The notes beneath the pieces were generated by a model, which saw only the letters and a program-made list of their open reading frames with translations, ran no database searches and was not told the origin of the DNA. DNA of 64,000 bases from Ceratobasidium sp. AG-K. Lineage: Eukaryota; Basidiomycota; Agaricomycetes; Cantharellales; Ceratobasidiaceae. Below are positions 33,382 to 44,500 of this stretch, in pieces. Location: contig JAWNGF010000002.1 of the NCBI GenBank assembly GCA_037039685.1, forward strand, positions 5,394,001 through 5,458,000, in the 5' to 3' direction. The stretch's first letter is position 1; the number at the start of each line of letters is the position of its first letter. The position numbers were made by a program, and so were the translations under genes.

Positions 33382-36300
33382 TTATAGAACGCGATAATAT
33401 CGACCACCACACAAAACGCAGTGTGCTCCCGGCTCTGCAAAGCGGGTGGGATCGGAATCCAGTGACTTGCGTCCGCAAGTACTGCACGTTAGCGAACCTA
33501 TGCCAGACACCAGTTGCAAACTCGTCGCGCATCGTTCTGCCAACACACTTGCTCAGCTCGAACACTAGATCAAGAAGCCAACCTGCTCACCCCAAAAATG
33601 ACCGGCCTGACAACGCGCCCGAGCCAAGTTGCTGAATGCTACACTTTGCGTGCAGACAGGACAAGCCTCTCCAAGGTCGGCGGTTTTGGTCAACTCTAAC
33701 GGTGGCTTGCTCCCGTTCCCATCGTTCGCTACGGCGTGGACATTTGGGCTGTTCTGTCGAACAAACTGTTGAGCCTGTTCCCTAACTCCAGAGAGTTGAT
33801 GTTTGATTGCATCCAAAACCGGGCAGTATTGCACTGCATACATGAACCGTAGGACGCTGGCATGATCTATCGTTGTATAAGGAATCATTAGGGAGAAACG
33901 CTAAGATATATACATACCATAGCCCGTGGTATCATTCAGAGCAAGTACCTTCTCCGCCACTAGCCGCGCGCGAAGTGCGACGGTTGCTTCGGTGAGAGCA
34001 TTGCGGACCGATTGGAGCTGTGCGATCATGTCATTTGATAGCCCTGGCCTATTCTTTGTGCCTTTTATATTAGCGTTTGTCAAAGAACAGGGGTTTCAAC
34101 TCACCAAAAGGAATAGCACCAAGTTAAGCTTCAACTGAACTTGGCTAGTCAAGGCGTCGTGCTCAATCGGTAGATATTCGGAAAAGAATTCCGTACTGCG
34201 GCCCACGGCGTTCCATTCAGGAGCTAACAGTGGGAGCAACTGAGGCGCTGCAGAGGTTATGGCCGCGCCGTCAAGCAGCGATAACATGAGTTCTCGCAAG
34301 AGTACCATAGGAGAATAAGAGATTACTGAAACACCGGTCACCTTCTAACGAACAAGGTAAAAGTGTGTGAACATACGAGAGTCCCGCCGTGACAGCACGT
34401 TACGAAAACCCTCCGCGGTACTGGTGTGTGTTATCTCATCAGAGGTGCCAAATTCAGCGAGGCAAATCCTCGTCCTAAAGTTTGCTTGAATTCGAAACGA
34501 TAAATCGTAAGACTGCAGCATCCTAGTACCAATTATTCGGTCACCGATATGTCAAGAGATTTTCATGCTTACTCCTGTGCCCAGACAGTGTATTTTCCCG
34601 CTCCAATAAACTGGAAGCCGTGAATTCTCGCATACTCGGTGCGGTCGATGGGACGCCCTTCTGCCTGCCCCGTGAACCGACCCATTGCTTTACTGAGCTC
34701 GGAGGTCGAGGGCCCCTCCGAGCCTTCGTTTTGCTCCAGGACCCGTCCCGTACGGGAGATGTCTGCAATGGCAATAGTTGAACCTTCCGCCAAAACAGCG
34801 ATCAGAAGTTCTTTAGACGCTATGTAGTACATGCCTGCTAAATGTAGTGAGAAGTTCAGGTCTAGAGTACAGGTGAAGACCTACATATACACGTTGCAAC
34901 GGCGCTGGATGCTAGAGACATGCGTGGGGAAGAAAGTAAAACCATATGAAGTGATGGGTCCTCTGCCATTTCAGATTGATTCTTGGGTGCGCCAGGAAGC
35001 TTGCATATAGTAATGAAGCCAGGCTTTGCAACAGCAAGCGATACCTGCTTTATCACGATCTTAGAGATTTTCACGTCAAGAGCAACTCGGTGCAAATACC
35101 TGAGATTCAAGCCCCTTGTCAACGAAACTCGTGGCCGTAATCGAGCGCGAGTCAGCCTCCATGACCAAAATCGAATCAGAGACAATGTAAGGCTCTTGAG
35201 AACTTGGATTTTGCTTGACAGTCAAGAGCCACACGGATCCATTTGATAGGCCACAGGCGAGGTACGCTTGAACTGCATGCGCTTAACAGTAGCATAGTAA
35301 AGTGAGACAGAAACAACGTACTGCCATGTTCAGATTCCGTGGTGCCTATGGGCTTCCACTCCGACCACTCCAGCCTGACAATCCACGCGTTAAACACGCT
35401 GTGATTTAGGCAGGAGCGGATAGATTGTGTAGAAGTATCCCAACTATGCTCGATTTCAGCCTTTATCGTCCGATGGTTCGAAACGTATTGACTAGTACAT
35501 ACTAGAAAAGGTTCACATCGCCAGAGCGGCTCCCGAGCGCGAGCAGCGAGTTGAATCCCAGTTCCGTAGATGTGACCTTCTTGTCGTACGAACTGGACCA
35601 CGCAACTGCTACAGTGGTGTAAGCTGAGTATTTCGGATCATGAAGCGCATATATTCACAGCAAGTCTGACACTTGAGTATATCTTCAGTTGAAGTTTCCT
35701 CTTGCTTGTCGTATGAGGATATCTGGCCAGCTGTCACGTCTTCAAGCTGCTCTCCTTGAGTAAGCAGCCAAACCCTCAAGTGTGGCACTTGCATACCTTG
35801 ACCCATTCCCCTGTCAAGGGATTCTTGAGAGGTCCCCAGATAGTGACTTCCATATTGTTCGTTAATGTTGCTAGTAAACATCTTGTAACCCTGATTAGTG
35901 ACGGGATCTCGCGTACTCGTGTTGCCTTACCCTCCGAGTCGATTGAGTCCGCTCGGCGACCATGTAACGGCTTGCCAGACTGTTTCCACTGTCCCTAGGC
36001 TAAGGGTACGCCATTCTGGTTGATACGATAAAGGTCATGGTATGTGAGTAATGCCGCTCGGAGAAGCTTATTGTACTTACGAGCTCTGTCCTCCGACCAC
36101 GAAAAACGCTTCCCAATGTCGTTAATAGCCGTCTTTGTCCATCCTAATGAATCATTCTGGAGGGGTGCCCCATTTTGAGTTTTCGGTGGACTGAAATTTG
36201 GTGCCTATGCAAACAATCAGCTCAGACTCAAGGTAGTTTATAACCAGGGAAGAGCAGTCACTAACCACCAAGTATATCGCCCCACGAGTAACAAGCGCAA

Positions 36301-36385
36301 ACTGGCCGTCTGCAGAGCATTTTAAAACGTCTGTGGAAGAGCTCACAGGCGAATCGTCGAGTAGTAGCGAAGAAATTAGAGACAT
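33382..36385 (-). CDS. RNA polymerase III transcription factor TFIIIC 90-kDa subunit (TFIIIC-delta / Sfc9-like)
   Basis: The minus-strand gene starts at 36385 (MSLISSLLLDDSPVSSSTDV). N-terminal exons contain beta-propeller-like text (LKCSADGQFALVTRGAIYLV; GTVETVWQAVTWSPSGLNRL) of the TFIIIC-delta family. The last exons form the family's C-terminal zinc-binding domain: CPVCTQSVAFSNLARARC and GHFWERCATSLQLV, then LTCSTCGRKSLDSDPTRF and HCVLCGGRYYRVL with TAA at 33382-33384. TFIIIC binds A and B boxes of tRNA genes; this subunit bridges to TFIIIB and Pol III and has been linked to acetyltransferase activity. Numerous introns; the central exons were read only in part. It converges on TFIP11 with 94 bp between stops. 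Confidence 0.85.
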
Positions 36386-36490
36386 TGTGCATGCGCTATT
36401 GGATTGTGGTCATGGTTCACTTCAACGCAAGCGCCGAAGCGCGACTCTCATAACACGTCCTAGCGCTTGAACCCGACCGCCACCCCAAAA

Positions 36491-37151
36491 TGACGGTAAG
36501 TTAGCATCGTTTCAAGTAATATTTGCTTCTAATTGTTCTTAGGATCTATCGTATTGCTATTGTCATATGACAGACCTTACCCTCAATGGGATGGATGATT
36601 TAGAACGAGATTGGATAGAGGGGTCGCTCAAGCCTGATTGTAAGTCCATTTTTAAGTATTGAATTACATGTCTCACACGCGAAGAAAGCCATTGATGTTC
36701 CTTCGCACCAGATCCCACCTGACCCCAACGATAGCGATAGTGAGCGCGATTCGGATCCTAGACCGACCCAATTATTAATAGAGTGCGGTTAGCCTTGCCT
36801 TCACAGGTCCACCCTTCATACCCATACGGAAACCCAACAAAACCTTCGCATCCCGTTGCTTTTGAACCACTCGGACGGGGGTCTTCTCGGGCGTATTATG
36901 ATGACATGCGGTTTGAGCGGTTACGGCGGCTAGACAGACTACGTTGGACGAACCTCGCGTTGGACTTGCTGCTACCGGTGGATCACGAAAGGGAAGAAGC
37001 GATGAAAGCTGCGGCTGCTCGTAGGGCTGCTAGCGGTGCTGCTGCCAATAACAACTCGGGAAACGGTGGGGCTGATGCAGAGCAGGGCACAACAGATGGG
37101 GAGGCAGAAGAAGAGGGTGAGGAAGAGGAGGAAGGGGAGAGGAAGAAGTAG
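36491..37151 (+). CDS. Candidate anaphase-promoting complex subunit Apc13/Swm1, with one-base frameshift
   Basis: The first exon is MT; after an intron the protein reads DLSYCYCHMTDLTLNGMDDL, ERDWIEGSLKPD, then after another intron SIDVPSHQIPPDPNDSDSE. The frame then shifts at about 36783 (QLLIE to VRLALPSQVHPSYPYGN); restoring one G would join them. Later comes FERLRRLDRLRWTNLALDLL and an Ala/Glu-rich acidic tail ending ERKK. Apc13 is a small disordered TPR-lobe stabiliser with a short N terminus, a Val/Ile-Pro...Pro-Pro segment and a conserved Trp-Thr-Asp/Asn-Leu-Ala-Leu motif; the order and spacing fit. The acidic tail is not typical. Start is 105 bp from the divergent TFIIIC90 start. Confidence 0.55.
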
Positions 37152-37419
37152 AAGATGAAGGCTCGACCGAGGACACAGAATACATTAATTGACCCTGGAC
37201 TTTGTATTGTGTCTATAGAGTACGCTGATCCGACCTTGATTATTTGTGTCGCGTAATCTGTGGTGACGCGTAAACACTGTAATTCGTATATAGATAAGAT
37301 AGGGTTTACGTCCCTGAGTATTAGCCTATCAGATAACTGCTTCCCTACGCCTTCGAATCACACCACACCGCTGCGGTGTGGCTTTGTTCACTACCCCCTT
37401 CACACAACCACAACTAGCA

Positions 37420-38630
37420 ATGACATCCACCGTGACCGCTGACGCACCCGCTCCTACAGTCGAGCCCCAAGCCAAGAACCCGCTCACCTCCAAGTTTACC
37501 GAGGCCGAGCGCACGGCTGTCAATGAACTGAGAGTAAGCAGCATTCGGGTTGAAACGAGCGCAGACATTAATGCTTTTTGTTAGACTCGCCTTCCTCTCC
37601 TGCTTAGTGAGGCGTTCCCTGACAAGGCCGACGCGAGCACTGCTCCTTTTGAGATCTGGGGCATTACCCTTCATCCCGAGCGGGTAGACGATGCTCGGTT
37701 AGATGTGGCCCTAGTCAAGTTCTTGCGAGCAAGGTGCGTCCATTCATTTGGACAAGTGGCGCTTCTGACGCCACTACAGGGCCCTGGACGTCGATGCGGC
37801 TGGAAAGATGTTTACCGATACGCTCAAGTGGAGGGTCGAGTTCCGAGCTGCTGAGACTGTGAACGAGCAGTTTGATGAGGCTGTATTTGGAAAGCTTGGT
37901 CATGTGCATGGCAAGGATAAAGAGGGGAGGCCTATAACGTGAGTACAAAGTCATCGGTGAATGCACTTACTAAAGCTTAGTGGATAGCTATAATATTTAT
38001 GGTGGCGACCAAGACTTGAAGGCAATCTTTAGCGATACTGAGCGGTTCTTGAGGCGAGCTGATATTGCCGAGTTGACCCCAAGTACTAACGAGTTATTCT
38101 AGGTGGAGAGTTGGACTCATGGAACGTGGTCTGCGAGAGATCGATTTTGTTAATACGGATGCTATGGTACAAGTCCACGGTGCGTCGCCAATAGCTTGTC
38201 ATTCGCTCATACTAATAGGCCTTAGATTATGCTGGGGTATCAATGTCTTCCCGTGATGCAAACTCCAAGAAAGCAGCTGGTGAAGCATCTAAATTATTCC
38301 AGGATTACTATCCTGAACTTCTAGCGTAAGCGAATTGGTGCCTTGCAACGAACACTTCATTGACTGATATTTCACAGTGCCAAGTTCTTCGTTAATGTTC
38401 CGTAAGTTATTAATTCAGCCCGAACAACAAACAGCTGCTTATGCGCGCACAGATCGCTCTTTACTTGGATTTTCTGGCTGTTCAAGCCCCTCGTCTCTGC
38501 ACAGACGTTGGCCAAGATGAAAGTCGTTGGAACTGGGCCACAGGTTATTGGGAACGAGCTGTTGCCCGTAATACCTGCGGACCAGCTCCCTACTCAGTAC
38601 GGTGGGCAATCAACTCTTGGCAAGGCCTGA
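37420..38630 (+). CDS. SFH5: Sec14-like phosphatidylinositol transfer protein Sfh5 (CRAL-TRIO)
   Basis: Sfh5 is a Sec14 homologue that exchanges lipids (and binds haem in yeast) at the ER and plasma membrane. The start at 37420 reads MTSTVTADAPAPTVEP; then LTSKFTEAERTAVNEL, FEIWGITLHPERVDDARL, VALVKFLRARALDVDAAGKM (CRAL-TRIO N) and the CRAL-TRIO fold YNIYGGDQDLKAIF, WRVGLMERGLREIDF, VQVHDYAGVSM, FVNVP, TWIFWLFKPLVSAQTLAKMK and the end PTQYGGQSTLGKA, stop TGA at 38628-38630. Eight or so short introns; the one at 38054-38102 has a GC donor and a TACTAAC branch site. All exons keep frame. About 310-330 residues, matching Sfh5 rather than canonical Sec14. Confidence 0.92.
38054..38102 (+). other. 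GC-AG intron in SFH5
   Basis: The 49-nt segment starts GCGAGC after AG, has TACTAAC as branch site and ends TTCTAG. Removal joins SDTERFLR to WRVGLMERG as the CRAL-TRIO family requires. No GT donor nearby gives the right phase. Confidence 0.65.
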
Positions 38631-38882
38631 AACCAGTCAAATCCATAACGATATTTACGTTCGACCCCTTTGTATTTCAATGTTCAATGGTATACCAAGC
38701 CGTATAGTCCCCAGAATACATATTACTGCCCGTTGTCCATGCTGTAAGCTGATGAGCTAACTCCGCTTCGGGACCGACATTAACCTGAACCGGTGTGGAC
38801 CAAACTTGGATAATCAAAGTTCTCGCACGGTGGTTGCACATCACCACCACATCCGCACGCTGATACCCCTCGCCCGTGCACC

Positions 38883-41800
38883 ATGTCCAGCTTTGAAAAA
38901 CTTGTAAAACTAGCATGTAAACCCAAGGCTGCAGCACCCAAGTCCAAGGTGTGTTCATTCGCGTGTTGACTGCTGCTGGCGTTGAACTCTGTCGAACAGT
39001 ACATTGAACCCTTAGTGTCTGCTACTTATGCAGACGATGGGTCTATACACGACATCTGCAGAGCTCTCGCGCCGCGCTTCAAAGAGCCCAATGCTGTCGT
39101 ACGTAACCCTTCATCGGCGATGTTGGCCCGCTGACACCCGAGTAGATTGTATTCAAGGCACTTATCGTTCTCCACACTGTTATCCGCCAAGGACAGACGG
39201 ACAATGTGCTCAAGTACCTGGCTTCATCCGACGTCCTGCGCCTTCGGAATGTGACGAACGGGCAATGGGATGGTCAGTATAACGTGTCGTCCAAGCACAA
39301 TTCGCTGAATCTCGTTGTTTTCTAGGGTACATGCCGCCGCAAAACCTTGCTGCATATGCGATTTATCTGGACTCTCGCGTAAAGACGTACAAGGAGCTCA
39401 AGCACGATGCGATCCGCGTTCAAAGCGAGTCTAACCGCGATCGGCTATCGACTGCCGACGATGAGGGACCCTCGACTGCGCGACCAGTTCAGAGGAGCAA
39501 AACTGTCATGGGCAGGAAGCTTAGGGTGATGACTGTCGAAAAGGGCTTGTTGCGCGAGACGAAAATGGTGCAGCGGTTGACGGATGCGTTGTTGGAGTGC
39601 AAGGTGAGCTCTGCTCTTGGTTGTCGTAACGATGGCCGACCGTGTCATAGCTCTATGACGATAGCTTGGATGACGAGCTCAACGTGACCGCCCTGCGAAT
39701 GCTGGTCAAGGATCTGCTGATTCTCTTCCAAGCGACCAATGAAGGCGTCATCAACGTGCTAGGTATGGATGCGATGGGTTAGCAACGCGTTCATCTCATC
39801 ATCCGTCCCTCAGAACACTACTTTGAAATGTCGCACGTCGATGCCGAAAACGCACTCAAGATCTATCAGCACTTTTGCAAGCAGACAGAGCGTGTTGTAA
39901 ACTACCTGGGGATCGCAAAGAAGCTCCAAAACGTGCTCAATGTACAGATCCCCAACTTGCGCCATGTGAGTTTGGGCCGGCGATAGCGGAGATGATCCTG
40001 ACACATGCGTAGGCCCCCGTGTCACTGGCCAAGACACTCGAAGAATATATAAAGGATCCGAATTTTGAAGATAACCGCCTCGAGTATAGGAACAGCAGGA
40101 TTATTGCGGATGGAGGCTCGGCAAAGACCAAGGATAGCAAGACCGCAGAGTCTAAATGTAGGCAACCTCTTACTCGTGGCTGGTCCCCTGCTCACGCTTT
40201 GACCTAGCCAACCCGTCCGTCAAGGTTCCCGACAACAGCACGGCGGGTGCTAGCACCTCAACAGAGGCGGCCAAGCCTGACAAGTCCGAGCTCCTGGACT
40301 TTTTCGCATCCATCGAGCAGGAGCAACCCAGCATGTTCGATCCCCATTCTCAGAGGTAAGTTTGTATCCAAGTGACTAGTGCACGTTCTAATGGCATGGA
40401 CGGCAGCCCTACAAACAACTACTTCCAGCAACAATCTCAGTTTAACCCTTTTGTTCAACGCCAGATGGGTGGTATGAACGGGCCACAGCCATTCATGCAG
40501 CCTCAGGCCACAGGTTTCGTGCCCAGCCCAAACAACCCATTCCCTCAGCAATCCCAGCAGCCATTTCTTGTTCCACAAGCAACGGCGGTTCCATTCCAAC
40601 CCCAAGCTCAGCCGTTGCAACCCCAAGCGACTGCCATGCCGTTCCTCCAACCCCAAGCGACCGCGATGCCTTTCCTCCAGCCGCAAGACACTGCCGTACC
40701 ATTCCTGCAGCCACAGGATACCGCTCGGCCATTCCAACCCCAGCAACAACAACCATTCGGCCAGCCGGCACCGTTCCTGCAACCCCAAGCGACAGGGTCG
40801 AACCCATTCAGGCAGACGATGCTCATGCCCCAATCCACCGGTGTGCCAACCCAAAACCCGTTCCCATCCAACCCGTTCCCCTCGACCACCAATCCGTTCC
40901 CGTCATCCAACCCTGCGGCCCCGTTCCCATCGTCAAACCCAACGACCGCGTTCCCGTCATCCAACCCTGGGACACCGTTTCCTTCAAACCCTACGCCGAG
41001 TGGTATCGCGCGCCCAGCGTCGACTCCCATCGGCGGGGCGGAACGCAAGTCGACGTCGTTTGGCCAGTCGATTGCTCCGCTCGTGGCTCAGACGACCGGG
41101 TCGAGGAATCCGTTTGGGCCTGTTGCGCCTGTTCCGCCCCCGCCTGTGCCCAAGTTGCCGACGATGGGCGAGCTTGCGAGTGGTGCGTTTGGTGGCGCGT
41201 TTGGTGGGAATGCCAATACCAATGGGCAAACCCAGGGGCAAGGAGGCTTTGGGCAGACCAACGGAGGCTTTGGGCAAAACACCGGAGGAACGTTTGGACA
41301 AAACAATGGAGGGGCGTTTGGGCAAAACAACGGGGGAACGTTTGGACAGTCCACGGGAGGGGCGTTTGGTCAGACCAATGGTGGGCTGCAACCTCAAGCT
41401 ACCGGCGCGCCGTCCAAGTCGCCGTTTGACATGTCGAGCATCGCATCGTCGTTTGCGCTCGGTAACGATTCATCCAAGGATGCAAGCGAGAATACCCCGA
41501 CCAACCAAATGAAGCCGCTCGATCCGCAGGCGACTGCTACCTCCTCGGCGTTCTCGAGCGACCGAGCGTCGATGTTCTCCGCACAGCCGACGGGCTCGTC
41601 GTTCTCGTCCTCGTTTAGCTCGACGGGATCGCTGGCTCCACAAATTACTGGGTTCGGTGGGAGCAATGTCAAGGCGTTCAAGCCCACTTCTTCCTTTGGA
41701 GCCGAGCTCATGGACAACCTACCCAGCTCCAACTCGTCGACTTCTCCGTTTGGCGCGGCCAAGTCTGATTCCTCCGCTCCCTCATTCTCGTTTAGCTCGT

Positions 41801-42291
41801 CGTTGAGCAGCCAGCCTACCGGCGCGAGTAGTGCGTTTGGAAGCGGGTTGAGTTCCCAGCCGACTGGGTTAAGCTCTCAGACTACGGGATTGAGCTCCCA
41901 GCCCACTGGGTTCGGGTCGTCTGCGTTGGGCTCTCAGCCTACGGGCGCCTTTGGGAGCACATTGGGAGCAGGGTCGGGCCTTAATGCAGGACCAGGTTTC
42001 GGCGCGGGGTCAGGCCTGGGTGCGGGATCAAGTCTTGGCGCGGGGTTACGTCCCCAGTTGACCGGGACCGCTGGAGGCGCAAACCCATTCCGTGCTTCGA
42101 TGTTCAACAACTTGGGCAGTGGCGCCAACGCCGGTGCTACCAACACATTCCCGGCGGGCACCAATGGAACGGCACCATTCAGCTCTGCGTTCGGCGGTAG
42201 CACTTCACCATTTGGTGCCGCCCCGACTGGTCAACAGCAGTCACAACAGCAGCAGCAGCAGCAGCAACAGCCCTCTTTCTCTTTGATTTAA
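38883..42291 (+). CDS. YAP180: Clathrin coat assembly protein AP180 / YAP180 (ANTH domain)
   Basis: AP180 proteins bind PI(4,5)P2 and recruit clathrin in endocytosis. The start at 38883 reads MSSFEKLVKLACKPKAAAPK, the ANTH lipid-binding Lys motif region, followed by YIEPLVSATYADDGSIHDIC, VFKALIVLHTVIRQGQTD and the helical solenoid to about residue 300. From 40340 a single long exon encodes a 630-residue disordered tail: PQATG/PQATA repeats, many NPF motifs (EH-domain ligands), an FGQxxGG repeat (41250-41390), SQPTG repeats and a terminal poly-Gln run before FSLI. The stop TAA is 42289-42291. NPF motifs connect it to Eps15/Ede1-type partners. No frameshift seen. Confidence 0.93.
42232..42270 (+). 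repeat. CAG/CAA microsatellite encoding poly-Gln at the AP180 C terminus
   Basis: A run of CAG and CAA codons, broken by one TCA, encodes two poly-Gln blocks just before the stop codon of the AP180 gene. The pure CAG core is likely length-variable between strains. Confidence 0.8.
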
Positions 42292-42413
42292 TTCCTAATT
42301 CGTAGCGGAAGCTTGGGTCTACTGTGATTGTCTATATACGTATAATGCATCTTTAGTGTTTCGGTAGGCGGACATTTGTTTTAGTTTTTGTGGAATACAA
42401 TGAGCTCTGGGCT

Positions 42414-42778
42414 TTATCCGAGGTTAAAGAACCGCTGGAACCATGTGCGTTTGATCCCTTGGGAGGATTTGTGCACGTTTTCGACGAGCCGGTCATAATG
42501 CCTCACGGACGACCTCGGACGCAACATTTTCTCCGAGAGTGGGTACTAGACAAAAGGATAAATTGTGAATACACAAACCTACCGATCGCATTCACCCGTC
42601 TCACCTGGTTCCTCGCGACATCATCGCACAATGCCTGGGCTGCAGCAACCGAGCGAGGCGTCAACGAAGGGGAATTAACAAGGACCTCGAGCACCGATTT
42701 GAGCTGAGTGGGCGATTGCAGTGGGTCCTGTGGCCATCGTTGAGTGACTCTGCGTAAAGCCTGCCCGAGGTGCGACAT
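42414..42778 (-). CDS. Small mitochondrial-type protein, candidate Cbp6/UQCC2-like assembly factor
   Basis: Two exons join in frame on the minus strand: MSHLGQALRRVTQRWPQDPL...DVARNQ, a GTGAGA...TCTAG intron (about 42548-42603), then YPLSEKMLRPRSSVRHYDRL...WFQRFFNLG with TAA at 42414-42416. The protein is about 105 residues, basic and helical, with the LxxxxxRWPxDP start and KYPLS-type middle seen in Cbp6/UQCC2, which with Cbp3 promotes cytochrome b synthesis. The match is by pattern only. The start at 42778 is preferred over an upstream in-frame ATG at 42853 because it faces the NASP start (42886) at a distance typical of gene pairs here. The opposite strand also has an open frame (42390-42707), which I reject. 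Confidence 0.6.
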
Positions 42779-42885
42779 GGAGAAATGAAGATCGGTGCAC
42801 AGTGTGGCTGTGCTGTGAGATAAATGTCTGATCACGTGGTGTTTATCCTTCACGCGTCGCGCCTCCTTTCTGTCATATCATTGCC

Positions 42886-44500
42886 ATGTCTATCGCAGAG
42901 TACGTTGGAACAAGCGTATTAAACGAGCTATTGCTGAATATTTTGCTCTTTTAGAACTGCTCCTACCTCCGAAATTGCTCCCATCAAGAAGGAGACCGAG
43001 ACCAAGCAGGAAACGACCGTCCAGTCCGAGGTCGAACTTGCTCAACGTGCCTTTGCACTAAAGAACTACGAAGAGGCTGTTGACCATTATGCTACTGCGC
43101 TTGAGATTGCGTGAGTATACATCATTTCTTGATACTTCCCCTTCCGAGCCCCCTCGGAGCTTTTGCTAAAACCCATTCTAGGCGAACTCAGTTTGGCGAA
43201 GATACTCCCGAATTTGCAGACCTTCTTCTCATCTATGGCCGGGCTTTGATTGAGAACGCCATTTCTCAAAACTCGGTCCTCGGGAAGGACACGGATGGAA
43301 AGGAGGGGCACAAAAGGAAACAGATGCTGCTGGTGAGCCAATCCACGTCACGCACTACCTCTTATACCAATGTGGCTATTGCAGGCTCTAGTAGCTCGAA
43401 ACCTAACCCCACCGATGGGCGCATTCACTTTGGTGCCGATGCGAGCAGCGACGATGAAGGAGCAGGAGATGAGACAGTGGACCTCTTGGGTGATGCAGCC
43501 AAGGAAGACAAAGACGAGCCAGAGGAGCAGGAAAAAGCTGTGGAAGGAGAGGATGAGGATGAGCCCGAAGACGACTTTAATGCTGCCTGGGACGTGCTCG
43601 ACCTCGCCCGTGCATTCTATGACAAACAATCTGGAGACGACATGAAGCTCAAGCTCGCAGAGGCGTATATGAGCCTCGGAGATGTCTCGTTGGAAACTGG
43701 TATGCTTTCGTCTGTCCCCCGCTTGATTTGGTACTGATTCCAGTGTACGTATTTAGAAAAGTTTGAACAGGCAATTTCAGACTACACATCTGGTCTCGCT
43801 ATCAAGACTCAGTTACTCCCATTCTATTCTCGACAAGTCTGCGAGGCGCATTACCGGCTCTCGCTCGTCCTTGACCTCACACCAGGCAAGCTGAGCGATG
43901 GTGTACGACACATTGAGCAAGCGATCGCCAGTCTCAAGGCTCGTAGTACAGTTATTCAGGAGCGGCTTGAGACTCCGTCAGACGTCAAGGGAAAAGGCAA
44001 GGGCGTAGCTGCGAACGATTCGATCGATACGATGGACGAAGCTGGGTTGAGGAGCGAGTTGAAGGAAGTCGAAGAGCTGCTAAACGATCTCTCGCTCAAG
44101 GTGTGTACTTCGGCTATCTCCAGACCACTGCCTCAACGACGATATTACCTTAGCACGAAGATATGAAGGCTTCTCCCGAAGCACAAAACCCGGTGGCAGG
44201 AGCATCAGAGGCTGAGCAAACCAAAAAGGCGCTAGACGAGTGGCTCAAGCCGAGCCTGCCTGCACCCGAGGTTCAACCTATGATGGACGGGCCCGTAAAC
44301 GACCTCTCGAAGCTAGTCAAGAAGAAAAAGAAACCTGCTGCCGAGGCAAACGGAGCAGAACCCGCCCCAGCTGCGGCTCCGAGTGTCGTTCCTACTGAGA
44401 GCGTGCCCGCCGCCACTGGGGAAAGCGCAAGGTAGAAATCGAGGAAGTAGAAGATGGGTCGAGTCCAAAGGAGAAAAAGGCGAAGCTGGCCACGGAATGA
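42886..44500 (+). CDS. Histone chaperone NASP/Sim3/Hif1 (SHNi-TPR), with one-base frameshift near the 3' end
   Basis: NASP-family proteins bind histone H3-H4 and support CENP-A deposition. The start at 42886 reads MSIAE, spliced to TAPTSEIAPIKKETETK. TPR1 follows (AQRAFALKNYEEAVDHYATA), then an acidic stretch interrupting TPR2 (GDAAKEDKDEPEEQEKAVEG) typical of the family, then FNAAWDVLDLARAFYDKQ, LKLAEAYMSLGDVSLET, EKFEQAISDYTSGLAIKTQ and EAHYRLSLVLDLTPGKLSDG. The C terminus should be Lys/Arg-rich: GKRKVEIEEVEDGSSPKEKK. It lies in another frame from 44418 on; adding one G to the GGGG run at 44418-44421 joins them and moves the stop from 44435 to TGA 44498-44500. Without it the nuclear localisation tail is lost. 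Confidence 0.92.

Noticed and set aside
41250..41400. FG-repeat nucleoporin gene
   Set aside because: The FGQxxGG block is inside the AP180 tail, continuous with an ANTH domain; there is no separate gene.
42232..42270. CRISPR or other array
   Set aside because: It is a trinucleotide microsatellite coding for Gln in a eukaryotic gene.
42390..42707. Plus-strand open frame of 105 codons after AP180
   Set aside because: It overlaps, on the opposite strand, a better two-exon gene with in-frame splicing and protein-like sequence; the plus frame has no family resemblance.
44402..44430. A 29-nt GT...AG intron explaining the NASP frame jump
   Set aside because: It keeps phase but is shorter than plausible introns here (the shortest seen is about 45 nt) and would delete the expected GKRKVE motif.
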